Source of the DNA: Planctomycetota bacterium
GTDB taxonomy: Bacteria; Planctomycetota; Planctomycetia; Pirellulales; Pirellulaceae
Direction: 5' to 3'
Assembly (NCBI GenBank): GCA_963204915.1
Contig: CAUJHS010000064.1
Span: 121,053 to 185,052 of the forward strand
DNA: 64,000 nucleotides
The position numbers and the translations under genes are program-made. Below, piece by piece: positions 7,936 to 16,909 of this stretch; position 1 is the stretch's first letter; every line of letters starts with the position of its first letter. Under the pieces are notes generated by a model that was not told the DNA's origin, ran no database searches, and was given only the letters and a program-made list of their open reading frames with translations.

Positions 7936-10332
7936 ATGTTGAAAATGCGAGCTTTCACCGCCCTAGTGCTTTGTCACGCTTGCGTGGCGCTGGCGGAAGA
8001 CAAACCTTTGCACACGTTAATTGACGAGCATTTTTCCGCGTCGGCGAGTATCGCCTCACGCTGTAGCGATGCTGAGTTCCTGCGGCGAGTTTCTCTTGAT
8101 CTGACCGGCATGACGCCCACAGCCGACGAAGTTCGCGAGTTCCTCGCCGATGCCTCGCCTGATAAACGAATCCACTTGGTCGACCGGTTGCTCGCCTCGC
8201 CGCATTATGCGCGGCGCCTGGCCATTTCCCTCGATGTGATGCTTATGGAGCGTCGCGCGAATCAACAGGTTTCGCAAGATGAATGGCACGCGTGGCTGCT
8301 CAAGTCCGTCCGTGAGAACAAACCGTGGAATGTTCTGGCCCGAGAGATTTTGTCGTCCGATGGCGATGATCCCGCGCTCCGTCCGGCCGCGCGTTTCGCC
8401 CTGGACCGAGGGGCCGAACCGAACTTGCTGGCGCGCGATGTGGGCCGAATCTTTTTCGGCCGCGATCTGCAATGCGCTCAATGTCACGATCATCCGCTAA
8501 TCGACGATTATCGCCAGGCCGACTACCAAGGTCTGCTCGCGTTGGTTTCGCCTGGTTACGCGCTGGTGCGCAAGGAAGGCGAAAAGCAAATCACCGTCTA
8601 TGCGGAAAAGGCCGGATCGGAAATCCAATTCGAATCGGTGTTCGACAAGGGCGTCATGCATCGCACCGGCCCGCGACTGATCGACGATGTGACGCTCGAC
8701 GAGCCGTTTTTCCTGCCAGGTGAAGAATACCAGGTGGCCCCGGCCGACAATGTGAAGTCGGTTCCCAAGTTCAGCCGGCGAGCCAAACTTGCCGAACTGG
8801 CCACCAGCGGCGCCAATCGCGCGTTTAATGAAAACATCGCCAATCGCCTGTGGTCGCACATGTTGGGTCGCGGTTTAGTACACCCGGCTGATATGCATCA
8901 TCCCGACAATCCGCCGGTGAACCCGGCGTTGCTGCAACTCTTAGGCGAGCGATTCGCCGCGATGAACTACGATATTCGCGGCTATTTGCGCGAAATCGCC
9001 CTGTCCGAGACATACCAGCGCACCTTCGACATGCCATCGGACACTGGGGTTTTTGCTTCATTGAGCGGGCCAACCGTGGAAGAACTCGAACAACGGCGTG
9101 CGTTGCTCGAACAAACCGCAAAGAGTTCTTATACAGCCTACGCAACCGCCGCCGATGCATGGCGCGAGGCGCAATCGGCCTGGCTTCCGGCGGCGAGTGA
9201 ATTGGACGCCGCACGGAACCAATATGCGGAAGCCAAGAAGAAAGCGGACGAAACGGCGAAAGCTCTGGCCGATGCGCAAGCGCAACTCGCTGCGAAGCTA
9301 GACACCGCGGCGCCCGTGCAGCAGGCGGCCGTCGCAGCCCAGCAAGTCATCGCCAAACTGCCCGAGGACAAGGACCTTGCCGCCGCGGCGCAAAAATTTA
9401 TTGAGCGTTCGGGTCAGTTTTCGGCTGAAATCGCCGCATTGCAAAAGGCGGTTGAGGAGAAAACGGCGGCTCATCAGGCGCCGTCGGCGGCATTGGCCGC
9501 AGCGAAGGGCCCCGTCGATGCCGCCCTAGCTAAAGTCGCCCCCTTACGAGAAGCGGTCAAGACAACCGAACAAGCCATGTTGTTGGCGCGTCGCCAAATG
9601 TGGACCGACGCAACAGCAGTTAAAGCGCACAATCAACAAGTGGCGACGAGGCAAAAGGTAACCCAGTTCGCGGCAACGCATCAAACAGCCACTGCCGCCG
9701 CCGATGTCGCTCAAGCGGAATCGCAAGGCGCCGAATTCGAGGCCGCAAGGGCCGAAGTCGCGCAACATCTGGCGAACGACTTCACCTTGGCCACACTCAA
9801 ACCGCTGAGCCCGGAACAGTTGTGCTGGTCAATCTTCCGCGCCACCGGCGTATATGATCGCTATTGGCAAGCCGAAGCAGCCGAGTTGGACAAGGCCAGC
9901 CCGCTGAGCGAGGAGCAAAAGCACGATGCGGCCCTAGTCGCCGCACGGCAGGTCGAAATTGAGCAGCGCACCTTCGATAAGCTCAAAGGAAACGTTACCA
10001 CGTTCGTTCAACTTTACGCCGCTGGTCCCGGCCAGCCGCAGGGCGACTTCTTTGCCACCGCAGATCAAGCGCTGTTCGCGGCCAATGGCGGAGCGTTGAA
10101 TGGCTGGACCGCTCCGGCTGGCGGAAACGTCACGGAACGCATGATGAGCCACAGTGAAGCCCGTGCGGCCGCCGAAGAATTGTACCTGGCGGTTTTGAAT
10201 CGTATGCCCAGTGAAGCGGAAATCGCGGATGTGGCCGCCTATCTGGCGAACCGAGCGAATGATCGGAATGTCGCCGCGCAAGAGTTGGTGTGGGCTTCGC
10301 TTACGTCCGCGGAGTTTCGCTTTAATCATTGA
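7936..10332 (+). CDS. Exported DUF1549/DUF1553 protein with CxxCH motif and coiled-coil insert
   Basis: A 798-residue planctomycete-type protein of unknown function. A signal peptide (FTALVLCHACVALA) is followed by DUF1549 (about residues 20-235). This contains FLRRVSLDLTGMTP and the haem-c-like CAQCH (Cys180, Cys183, His184) in the usual DLQCAQCHDHP context. DUF1553 begins near 285 with NRLWSHMLGRGLVHP and resumes at the C-terminus (LNRMPSEAEIADVAAYL). Between them, about residues 385-600, is an Ala/Gln/Lys/Glu-rich stretch with heptad character that reads as a long coiled coil. The start at 7936 has an AAGAGAG stretch upstream. The DUF1501 gene follows 70 nt downstream, the standard partner in this phylum. 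Confidence 0.9.
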   Translation: MLKMRAFTALVLCHACVALAEDKPLHTLIDEHFSASASIASRCSDAEFLRRVSLDLTGMTPTADEVREFLADASPDKRIHLVDRLLASPHYARRLAISLDVMLMERRANQQVSQDEWHAWLLKSVRENKPWNVLAREILSSDGDDPALRPAARFALDRGAEPNLLARDVGRIFFGRDLQCAQCHDHPLIDDYRQADYQGLLALVSPGYALVRKEGEKQITVYAEKAGSEIQFESVFDKGVMHRTGPRLIDDVTLDEPFFLPGEEYQVAPADNVKSVPKFSRRAKLAELATSGANRAFNENIANRLWSHMLGRGLVHPADMHHPDNPPVNPALLQLLGERFAAMNYDIRGYLREIALSETYQRTFDMPSDTGVFASLSGPTVEELEQRRALLEQTAKSSYTAYATAADAWREAQSAWLPAASELDAARNQYAEAKKKADETAKALADAQAQLAAKLDTAAPVQQAAVAAQQVIAKLPEDKDLAAAAQKFIERSGQFSAEIAALQKAVEEKTAAHQAPSAALAAAKGPVDAALAKVAPLREAVKTTEQAMLLARRQMWTDATAVKAHNQQVATRQKVTQFAATHQTATAAADVAQAESQGAEFEAARAEVAQHLANDFTLATLKPLSPEQLCWSIFRATGVYDRYWQAEAAELDKASPLSEEQKHDAALVAARQVEIEQRTFDKLKGNVTTFVQLYAAGPGQPQGDFFATADQALFAANGGALNGWTAPAGGNVTERMMSHSEARAAAEELYLAVLNRMPSEAEIADVAAYLANRANDRNVAAQELVWASLTSAEFRFNH

Positions 10333-10402
10333 TTTGTCGTGTGTCGTTAATCCTGCTTTCGTCTCGTTGAGGATTGTCCATTTTGCCGTTCGGAGATTGC
10401 CG

Positions 10403-11695
10403 ATGAACGTAAATTACGCATGTCGTTCCGCAGAGCATGGCATGGCCCGCCGGCAATTCCTGGGCGCCATGGCGGCCACGGGCGCCGGGGTGTTGTCCAG
10501 CGGACTCGGCGTGTTCGCGCGTCCCGCGGTCGCCGAACAATTAGCGTCGCAGCAGAAGCGCATCGTCGTGTTCAACATGCATGGCGGTTTAAGTCAACTC
10601 GAAAGCTGGGATCCCAAGCCTGGCGCCCCCACGGGCGGGCCCTTTCTGGCGATTCCCACTTCCGTGCCGGGCATTCAGATTTGCGAACTGTTGCCCCGTA
10701 CCGCGCAACAGATGCATCACTTGTGCTTAGTGCGCGGCGTGAACACCAGTGAAGACGATCACGGAAAAGGGGCGTACATGATGATGACCGGGCGGCGACA
10801 AACGCCCGCCGCGGATTACCCGCAAATCGGGGCTGTCGCCGCGAAGACGTTAACTCCGGAGACGAGCGCCCTGCCGGGACACATCATCATCACGCCCGGC
10901 GGTGGCGGAGGGCGCGGCAATGACGCGGCCTATCTTGGCCCCAAGTATTCCAGCGTCCAGCTTGGCAACGGCAACCCGCCGCAAAACACGGTGCGGCCCG
11001 AGAGCCTTTCTGAATCGTCGGATTCAGCGCGCCAAGGTTTTCGGCAACGCTTGAACGAACGGTTCCTCAATCGTCGCCGCACCGCGGTGACCGAGGCGTA
11101 CACCTATTCTTATGAACAAGCTCAACAATTGATGCGGCAGCGCGAAATATTTGATGTCGCCAAAGAACCGGAGAAAGACTTCGAGCGCTACGGCAAGCAC
11201 GACCTAGGGCGTCATTGTGTGCTGGCGCGCCGGCTCCTCGAACATGGCATCACGTTCGTGCAGGTGTCGCACTCGAATTACGATACGCACAACGAAAACT
11301 TCCATTTTCACATCGAGCAATTAGGCGAGTTTGATCAAGCGTTCTCGAGTTTCATCCAAGACCTGGCCGATCGAGGCATGCTGGACAGCACGTTGGTCGT
11401 GGTGTTGTCGGAGTTCGGCCGTACGCCAAACATCAATCAATACTACGGCCGAGACCATTGGTCGCGCGCCTGGTCGGTATGTTTGGCCGGGTGCCGCATC
11501 CCGCGCGGCGCCGCTTTTGGCAAGACCAACGCCGACGGCACTGCCGTGGAAGAAGGCCAAGTTGACCACGGCAACTTGTTTCACACCTATCTGCAGGCCG
11601 CAGGGGTCGATTCGAGCGGCTCGTTCGACATCGATGGGCGCGATACCCCCATCGCCGATCCTTCTTCACATGCCGTGACCGATTTGTTGGCGTAG
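10403..11695 (+). CDS. DUF1501 family Tat-exported protein
   Basis: A 430-residue protein of the DUF1501 family, whose fold is related to alkaline phosphatase/sulfatase-type enzymes; no substrate is known. The N-terminus has a clear twin-arginine signal (ARRQFLGAMAATGAGVLSS). Family features seen are FNMHGGLSQLESWDPKPG, EDDHGKGAYMMMTGR, a metal-site-like VSHSNYDTHNENFHFH stretch and LSEFGRTPNINQYYGRDHW. The ATG at 10403 is preferred over upstream frame extensions because CGGAG lies at 10391-10395 and the RR motif is then N-terminal. It is the partner of the upstream DUF1549/DUF1553 protein and probably co-transcribed with it and with the WD40 gene downstream. Confidence 0.9.
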   Translation: MNVNYACRSAEHGMARRQFLGAMAATGAGVLSSGLGVFARPAVAEQLASQQKRIVVFNMHGGLSQLESWDPKPGAPTGGPFLAIPTSVPGIQICELLPRTAQQMHHLCLVRGVNTSEDDHGKGAYMMMTGRRQTPAADYPQIGAVAAKTLTPETSALPGHIIITPGGGGGRGNDAAYLGPKYSSVQLGNGNPPQNTVRPESLSESSDSARQGFRQRLNERFLNRRRTAVTEAYTYSYEQAQQLMRQREIFDVAKEPEKDFERYGKHDLGRHCVLARRLLEHGITFVQVSHSNYDTHNENFHFHIEQLGEFDQAFSSFIQDLADRGMLDSTLVVVLSEFGRTPNINQYYGRDHWSRAWSVCLAGCRIPRGAAFGKTNADGTAVEEGQVDHGNLFHTYLQAAGVDSSGSFDIDGRDTPIADPSSHAVTDLLA

Positions 11696-11741
11696 CGGCT
11701 CGCGCTCGCACTTCCTTTCCGTATTTTCCACAAGCATCGCC

Positions 11742-12752
11742 ATGGCTGCCCCCGAAGGGTTGGACCCCAAACAAGCCCATATCGTCGCACAGTGGCCGCA
11801 TGATCGTCCGCTGAATGCAAGTCGGTTCGACCCGCTCGGCCGTTATGTGTTTTGCGGTTCGGAAGACGCACTCGTCGAGCGATATCAGTTAGCCGACGGC
11901 GCGCGCACGCTGCTGAGCGGCGGCCACGCCACGTGGGTGCGCGCCCTCGCGTTCTCGCAAGACGGCGCCTATGTCATCAGTGGCGGCCATGACGGCAAGC
12001 TCACCTGGTGGGAAACCGCGGCCGAAGCCCCGCAACCCGTGCGAACCATCGAGGCCCACAAAGGCTGGGTGCAAGCGCTCGCGGTAAGTCCTGACGGCGC
12101 GCTTCTGGCCAGCGCGGGCAACGATAACCTCGTGCGTCTTTGGAACGTGTCCGACGGCGCGCTCGTGCGTGAATTGCCCGGCCACGCCAGCCATGTTTAC
12201 AGCGTCGCGTTTCATCCCCAGGGCGCCTTTCTGCTGACCGGCGACTTGATGGGCGTGATTAAACAATGGGATGTCGCCTCGGGGAAAGCGACTCGCACCT
12301 TTGATGCGGCGCCGCTGCATACCTACGAAGGCGGGCAACAAGTTCATTTCGGCGGCGTGCGCGCTCTGGCTGTCAGTCCCGATGGTAAATGGCTGGCAGG
12401 CGGCGGCTTGTATAAGGCCACCAATCCGCTGGGCGCGGTGCATGAGCCGCTTGTCCTGTTGTTCGATTGGGAGTCGCAAAAACTCGAGCGCCAACACATT
12501 GCGGAAGGCATTACGCAAGGCGTGGTGTGGAGCCTGGCGTGGTTAGGCGACGGCTCACTGATGGGCCTCAGCGGCGGCGGCAGCGGCGGGTTCCTGTTGT
12601 TTTGGAAGCCCGATGCGGAGAAGGACTATCACCGATTCGGGTTGCCCAACTTAGCGCGAGATATGGGCCTTCATCCCGAGGGATTGCAAGTGGCGACCGC
12701 CCACTACGATCGCCACGTGCGCATTACGCGGCTCGCGGCGAAAGTGGCGTGA
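11742..12752 (+). CDS. WD40 repeat protein
   Basis: A 336-residue protein made almost entirely of WD40-type beta-propeller blades. Repeating units such as WVRALAFSQDGAYVISGG, WVQALAVSPDGALLASAG and VYSVAFHPQGAFLLTGD recur at about 40-residue spacing, with closing D/W residues. I see no enzymatic domain. No signal peptide is visible and no upstream in-frame start exists before a stop codon at 11694, so the protein looks cytoplasmic although its neighbours are exported. The ribosome-binding site is poor. In planctomycetes WD40 genes often sit next to DUF1501/DUF1549 pairs, which suggests a structural or scaffold role, but the partner is unknown. Confidence 0.85.
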   Translation: MAAPEGLDPKQAHIVAQWPHDRPLNASRFDPLGRYVFCGSEDALVERYQLADGARTLLSGGHATWVRALAFSQDGAYVISGGHDGKLTWWETAAEAPQPVRTIEAHKGWVQALAVSPDGALLASAGNDNLVRLWNVSDGALVRELPGHASHVYSVAFHPQGAFLLTGDLMGVIKQWDVASGKATRTFDAAPLHTYEGGQQVHFGGVRALAVSPDGKWLAGGGLYKATNPLGAVHEPLVLLFDWESQKLERQHIAEGITQGVVWSLAWLGDGSLMGLSGGGSGGFLLFWKPDAEKDYHRFGLPNLARDMGLHPEGLQVATAHYDRHVRITRLAAKVA

Positions 12753-12858
12753 CCGGCCGCCTGGCCGTGGCCGCGTTTAACCCATCGCATTTCGCGCGTC
12801 CGGACGATGCGAACGCGAATCGTCGGTCTTTGTTGAGGGCCTTTGGTCGATCAACGTC

Positions 12859-14211
12859 CTACACGTTGTCAGGCGTGGGGTGCTCCCAGTCGTCACGGTA
12901 TTTCCGCGCGAGTCGTTCGTTGGCTTCATCGTCGTTAACGATGCGTCCCTTTTCGGCGTCCCATTCGAAGCTCCGGCCTAGCTCCATCGACAAGTTCGCC
13001 ATGATGCAGCAAGCCGACGAGATGTGGCCTTCCTCAATATCGGCGACCGGACGGTCGCCATTCTGGCGCGCCGCGAGAAAGTTTTCCATGTGTCGACGCG
13101 TGGCGGGAGCGGCGAAGATTTCCGTTTCTTTGTGCTGAAGGTCCTCCGGGAACTTATCGCGTTCATCCAAGAACTTCGCGTGTACAGGCTCGCCGTTGCC
13201 GCGAGGAATAAAATCATACGAGTGGATGCTTAGCTTCAATGTGCCCTGGTCACCGTAGAGCGTGGCGCCCCAGGGATAGTCGGGGTCAGGGTTGCGTCCC
13301 CAGTTCCGCTGCGTCCAGACGACCTGCACGTCGCCGTAGTCGAAGAGCGCTGTCTGTGTATCGTGGGTATTCACCCGCGATTTCGGATCGCGCATCAGAA
13401 TGCCGCCCGAGGCCGAGATTCGCTTCGGCCAACCAAGCTCCAGGTGATACCGCACGGTATCGAAAAAGTGAACGCATAAGTCGCCGGTTTGACCGTTGCT
13501 GAATTCGCGGAAGGAGCGCCAACGCCGCGGGTGAATGCCGGGGTTATACTCGCGCCACTCGGCCGGACCCACGTACATATCCCAATCGAGGTGTTCCGGC
13601 GGTTTCCCATCCGGTGGAAAATCGCCGGGTCCACCATAGTAGCTGTGAATGTCGACAAAGGCGACTTTGCCAAGTTTCCCCGTGCGAAGGAAACGATCGC
13701 GCGCTTCGAGCAAATGGGGCGTACTGCGGCGTTGCAAACCCACTTGCACCGTGCGTTTGTATTTGCGAGCCGCGGCGACCATGGCCTGGCCCTCCACCAC
13801 GTCATAGCTGATGGGCTTCTGCACATACACGTCGGCCCCGGCCTTGCATGCTTCAACCATCGGCAAGCAATGCCAATGGTCGGGCGTGCCGATGATGGCG
13901 ATTTCCGGACGTTGTTCCGAAAGCAATTTGCGATAGTCGCCATACGTGGGCGGCTTCTTCTTGGAAGGTTGTCGCTGCGAGACGAGCTCGGCCGCTTGTT
14001 CCACCATTTGCTGATCGACGTCGCACAAGCCCACGACCTCGATCTTCGCCACTTGGTTTAAGTGGAGCAAGTCGGTCTTACCGTACCAGCCGCAACCAAT
14101 CAGCGCCACGCGCAGCGGCTCCTCGTTCCCTGCAGCAAACACGCCGCTTGCCAGCGCCGACCAACCTACTGCACCGCTTACGCCCGTTTTCAAGAAGTCT
14201 CGCCGATGCAT
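12859..14211 (-). CDS. Gfo/Idh/MocA family oxidoreductase, Tat-exported
   Basis: An NAD(P)-dependent sugar or cyclitol oxidoreductase family member, 450 residues. The N-terminus is a textbook twin-arginine signal, HRRDFLKTGVSGAVGWSALA, then a Rossmann nucleotide-binding segment (VALIGCGWYG). The region IIGTPDHWHCLPMVEACKAGADVYVQKPISYD contains the family Lys-Pro motif in its QKPIS stretch. The C-terminal half contains GGPGDFPPDG and LCVHFFDTVRYHLELGWP, typical of exported planctomycete members. The ATG at 14211 has AAAGGAG 8 nt upstream, better than the in-frame TTG two codons earlier. Exported Gfo/Idh/MocA proteins are abundant in planctomycetes; the substrate cannot be told from sequence. 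Confidence 0.92.
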   Translation of the reverse strand: MHRRDFLKTGVSGAVGWSALASGVFAAGNEEPLRVALIGCGWYGKTDLLHLNQVAKIEVVGLCDVDQQMVEQAAELVSQRQPSKKKPPTYGDYRKLLSEQRPEIAIIGTPDHWHCLPMVEACKAGADVYVQKPISYDVVEGQAMVAAARKYKRTVQVGLQRRSTPHLLEARDRFLRTGKLGKVAFVDIHSYYGGPGDFPPDGKPPEHLDWDMYVGPAEWREYNPGIHPRRWRSFREFSNGQTGDLCVHFFDTVRYHLELGWPKRISASGGILMRDPKSRVNTHDTQTALFDYGDVQVVWTQRNWGRNPDPDYPWGATLYGDQGTLKLSIHSYDFIPRGNGEPVHAKFLDERDKFPEDLQHKETEIFAAPATRRHMENFLAARQNGDRPVADIEEGHISSACCIMANLSMELGRSFEWDAEKGRIVNDDEANERLARKYRDDWEHPTPDNV

Positions 14212-14358
14212 GCTCAATGCTCCTTTCTTGGGGTCTGTTGCATTACCAGGATCGCGAGAGAATGGCCCACCGCGGTCCGTTCATGCCGATTTACTTTACC
14301 ATAGTTGGCAGGTCGCGACCCGCTCGGCGCGCTCTCCGCGTTGCGAGGGACGCACAAG

Positions 14359-15156
14359 CTATTCTGGAATCGGCCACATCCAGCCCGCGGTAAAACCGCC
14401 ATCCACGTACAGGATTTGCCCGGTCATGAAGGCGGAAGCCGGGGCGGAAAGAAAAATCGCGGTCCCCACCATGTCTTTCGGCTGACCGAGCCGTCGCTGG
14501 GGCGTCGTGGCGTAAGCCCAAGAGGCCATCGTTTCGTTGGACCACAACTTACGCGTCAAATCTGTCAGGATGAAACCCGGCGCCAGGGCATTGACCCGGA
14601 CGCCGCGTTCGCCCCATTCCAAGGCGAGTGACCGAGTCATCGCCCCGATTGCGGCCTTGCTCATTGCGTACGGCGATACATTCTTTAAAGGGCGATCGGT
14701 GTTGAGAGAAGCCACATTAATCTGACTCCCCTGGCCTCGTTCGACCATGTGTCGACCCACCGCTTGCGAAAGCAAAAACGCGCCTTTTAAGTTGATGTCG
14801 AGAATGTAATCGTAGTCGTCTTCGGTCACTTGGAGCGCTGGTTTGCGGCGGTTCACGCCGGCCACGTTAATCAGAGTATCGATCCGCCCGAACTTTGTGA
14901 TGGTCCACTCGACCAAATTGGCGATTTGCTTGGCATCTGCGACATCGCACACCCGCGGCGTCGGTGCGAAAGCAGCGTCCGGCGCTGCGGCGCGAATCGC
15001 TTCCACGCCTTCCAGCGTTGTTTCTTCGCGGCTGCCGGTGACGATGACCCGGGCTCCGCGCTCGGCAAAACCCTGAGATAGGGCGCGGCCGATGCCGCGG
15101 CTACCTCCAGAAATAAGTACGACCTGATCGGCAACAGAAAAGAGTGGGTCGTTCAT
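14359..15156 (-). CDS. Short-chain dehydrogenase/reductase, gluconate-5-dehydrogenase-like
   Basis: A 265-residue classical SDR. The cofactor motif GGSRGIG is near the N-terminus. NVAGVNRR stands for the NNAG element, and the active site is the Ser in INVASLNT with YAMSK (Tyr-x3-Lys), followed by VRVNALAPGFILTDLT. Overall it resembles gluconate 5-dehydrogenase and 2-deoxy-D-gluconate 3-dehydrogenase, but FabG-like activity cannot be excluded. The ATG at 15156 is preferred because GGAG lies 5 nt upstream and MNDPLFSVADQVVLISG is a normal SDR N-terminus; 17 extra residues are possible upstream. It follows the radical SAM gene by about 100 nt on the same strand. Confidence 0.9.
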   Translation of the reverse strand: MNDPLFSVADQVVLISGGSRGIGRALSQGFAERGARVIVTGSREETTLEGVEAIRAAAPDAAFAPTPRVCDVADAKQIANLVEWTITKFGRIDTLINVAGVNRRKPALQVTEDDYDYILDINLKGAFLLSQAVGRHMVERGQGSQINVASLNTDRPLKNVSPYAMSKAAIGAMTRSLALEWGERGVRVNALAPGFILTDLTRKLWSNETMASWAYATTPQRRLGQPKDMVGTAIFLSAPASAFMTGQILYVDGGFTAGWMWPIPE

Positions 15157-15258
15157 GCAATCTCCAAGTTGAGAAAAACCGGCTATGAGCCAACCTACTT
15201 TTCGCAAGGCGCCGCGAAGTTTGTTACAACAGCAGCGAGGCCGCGCCCTACTTGCGAG

Positions 15259-16236
15259 CTAGGCAAAGCGTCGACCTTGCCAAGTGTTGCGGTGATTGAA
15301 CTCCTCTTCAATCGCCAAACGCACGGCGGGCTTGTCAAGGCACCAAGCAGGACCGATGAAGTAGTCGGGGGGAGCGTCGCCGCTCACGCGTTCCACAATG
15401 GTCGTAGGGGGCAGCAATTCTAAGACATCGACAAGCGTGCGGACATAGTCGCGACGGCTCATCAAATGAACGTCGCCTCGCTCCACTTGCTCGGCTAACG
15501 GGGTGCGGCGAACGGCGTACAAATTGTGGATTTTCACCGCATCGACGCGCAGCCGCGCTAGCTCCCGGGCCGTGGCCAACATATCGTCGTGCGACTCGCC
15601 GGGCAGCCCCAAGATGACATGAGCGCAAATCTCGAATCCGCGACCGCGGCTTCGCTCCATTGCGTCCAGAAAAGAGTCGTGATGATGCCCTCGGTTCATC
15701 CAATCGAGCGAACGATCGTGCATGGTTTGCATGCCGTATTCGACCGAAAGATACGTGTTTTGGGCGATCTCTGACAAAAGGTCGAGCACCTCGTCGGGTA
15801 CGCAATCGGGCCGTGTGCCAATCGCCAGGGCGACGATCTTGGGGTGCGCCAGCGCCTCGTCATACACGCGGCGCAGTCGGGCAACCGGCGCGTAGGTATT
15901 GGTCGCCGGCTGAAAGTACGCCATGAAGTGGTCGCAATCGTAACGACGTTTGAGCCTGCGGATTCCTTCGTCGATTTGCTCGCTAAGGGTTTGACGCGGC
16001 AACCGCCGACTAGGGCTAAAGCTACGATTGTCGCAAAACGTACAACCGCCAATCGCCACCGTGCCATCGACATTGGGGCAGGTAAACCCCGCGTCCACGC
16101 TCACCTTTTGTACGCGATGCCCGAACCGTTGCCGCAAGTAGTAGTTGTACGCGTAGTAACGCAATCCCGCCGCCCGCCAGTTTTGCGGCAATAGTTGGCG
16201 CCCCATTTGCGAAGATTCTGTTGACGCTGGTTGCAT
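15259..16236 (-). CDS. Radical SAM protein, TIGR01212/YhcC-like
   Basis: A radical SAM enzyme of the YhcC/TIGR01212 type, whose reaction is not established. The cluster-binding cysteines have the unusual long spacing of this family, in CPNVDGTVAIGGCTFC (Cys53, Cys65, Cys68). LRYYAYNYYLRQRFGHRVQKVS precedes them in shorter family-typical pieces, and YLSVEYGMQTMHD and HVILGLPGES follow. About 325 residues. The start is uncertain: ATG at 16236 or 16206, neither with a good ribosome-binding site. Longer versions would run into the divergent FHA gene and are disfavoured. Probably transcribed with the SDR gene downstream. Confidence 0.88.
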   Translation of the reverse strand: MQPASTESSQMGRQLLPQNWRAAGLRYYAYNYYLRQRFGHRVQKVSVDAGFTCPNVDGTVAIGGCTFCDNRSFSPSRRLPRQTLSEQIDEGIRRLKRRYDCDHFMAYFQPATNTYAPVARLRRVYDEALAHPKIVALAIGTRPDCVPDEVLDLLSEIAQNTYLSVEYGMQTMHDRSLDWMNRGHHHDSFLDAMERSRGRGFEICAHVILGLPGESHDDMLATARELARLRVDAVKIHNLYAVRRTPLAEQVERGDVHLMSRRDYVRTLVDVLELLPPTTIVERVSGDAPPDYFIGPAWCLDKPAVRLAIEEEFNHRNTWQGRRFA

Positions 16237-16351
16237 GGGGCGATAGAGTGGAATTGTTGCGTTTCTTAGGGCTTTTTTGCATCTTAGGCCGACTGCGGAG
16301 TCGCCGCAAGACGCCGCTGTGGACTCCTTACTATCGGAACGAGAGGCGCAC

Positions 16352-16750
16352 ATGTACGGTGAATTGATTCCCAAGGGGGGCGGCGACAACATCCCCCTGT
16401 TAAAGACGAAGCTTCTCGTGGGTCGTCGCGAAAGTTGTGACGTCGTATTGCGCTTCGCCAACGTCTCGGCCCATCATTGTGAACTCGCCTGCGAAGGCGG
16501 TTACTGGTACGTGCGCGACTTGCAAAGTCGCAATGGTACGAAAGTGAATGGGCTCCGTGTCGCCAATAAGAAGCGGCTTGACCCCGGCGATGAAGTCGCC
16601 TTCGCCAAGCATAAGTTTGAAGTGGTGTACTCGCCCGAGAACAACGGCGCCGAAGGCCCTCCGCCGCCGGAAGAAACCGGAATGACGGACGTGATGGGGC
16701 GTTCGCTATTGGATCGCGCCGGTTTGATTCGCCGTCGTCCCAACCAGTGA
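16352..16750 (+). CDS. Small FHA-domain protein
   Basis: A 132-residue protein that is mostly one forkhead-associated domain, which binds phosphothreonine peptides. The core elements are LLVGRRESCDVVL, a Ser-x-x-His core in VSAHHCEL, and DLQSRNGTKVNG. A Pro/Glu-rich segment and a basic C-terminus follow. The ATG at 16352 has GAGAGG (16341-16346) upstream. It stands alone, divergent from the radical SAM gene and convergent with the lipoate-ligase-like gene. It presumably reads out Ser/Thr kinase signalling, which planctomycetes have in abundance; the kinase is not in the window. Confidence 0.9.
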   Translation: MYGELIPKGGGDNIPLLKTKLLVGRRESCDVVLRFANVSAHHCELACEGGYWYVRDLQSRNGTKVNGLRVANKKRLDPGDEVAFAKHKFEVVYSPENNGAEGPPPPEETGMTDVMGRSLLDRAGLIRRRPNQ

Positions 16751-16777
16751 ACCAATTGTGAAGCAACCGTCACATGA

Positions 16778-16799
16778 CGCCGTAGTACGCGCTACGGCG
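16778..16799. terminator. Stem-loop between convergent genes
   Basis: CGCCGTAG (16778-16785) pairs perfectly with CTACGGCG (16792-16799) around a 6-nt loop, between the ends of the FHA gene and the lipoate-ligase-like gene. It is placed as a bidirectional terminator but lacks a T-run. Confidence 0.5.
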
Positions 16800-16909
16800 C
16801 TTGTAGCGTGGTCTCATTTGAAGTGAATTGCCGGCAGTAGGCCCACTCGCCGCTATTTGCGCGGCGCCGCGAATACACCGCACGTCGCGAGTCAAATGGG
16901 CGGGCCGAA

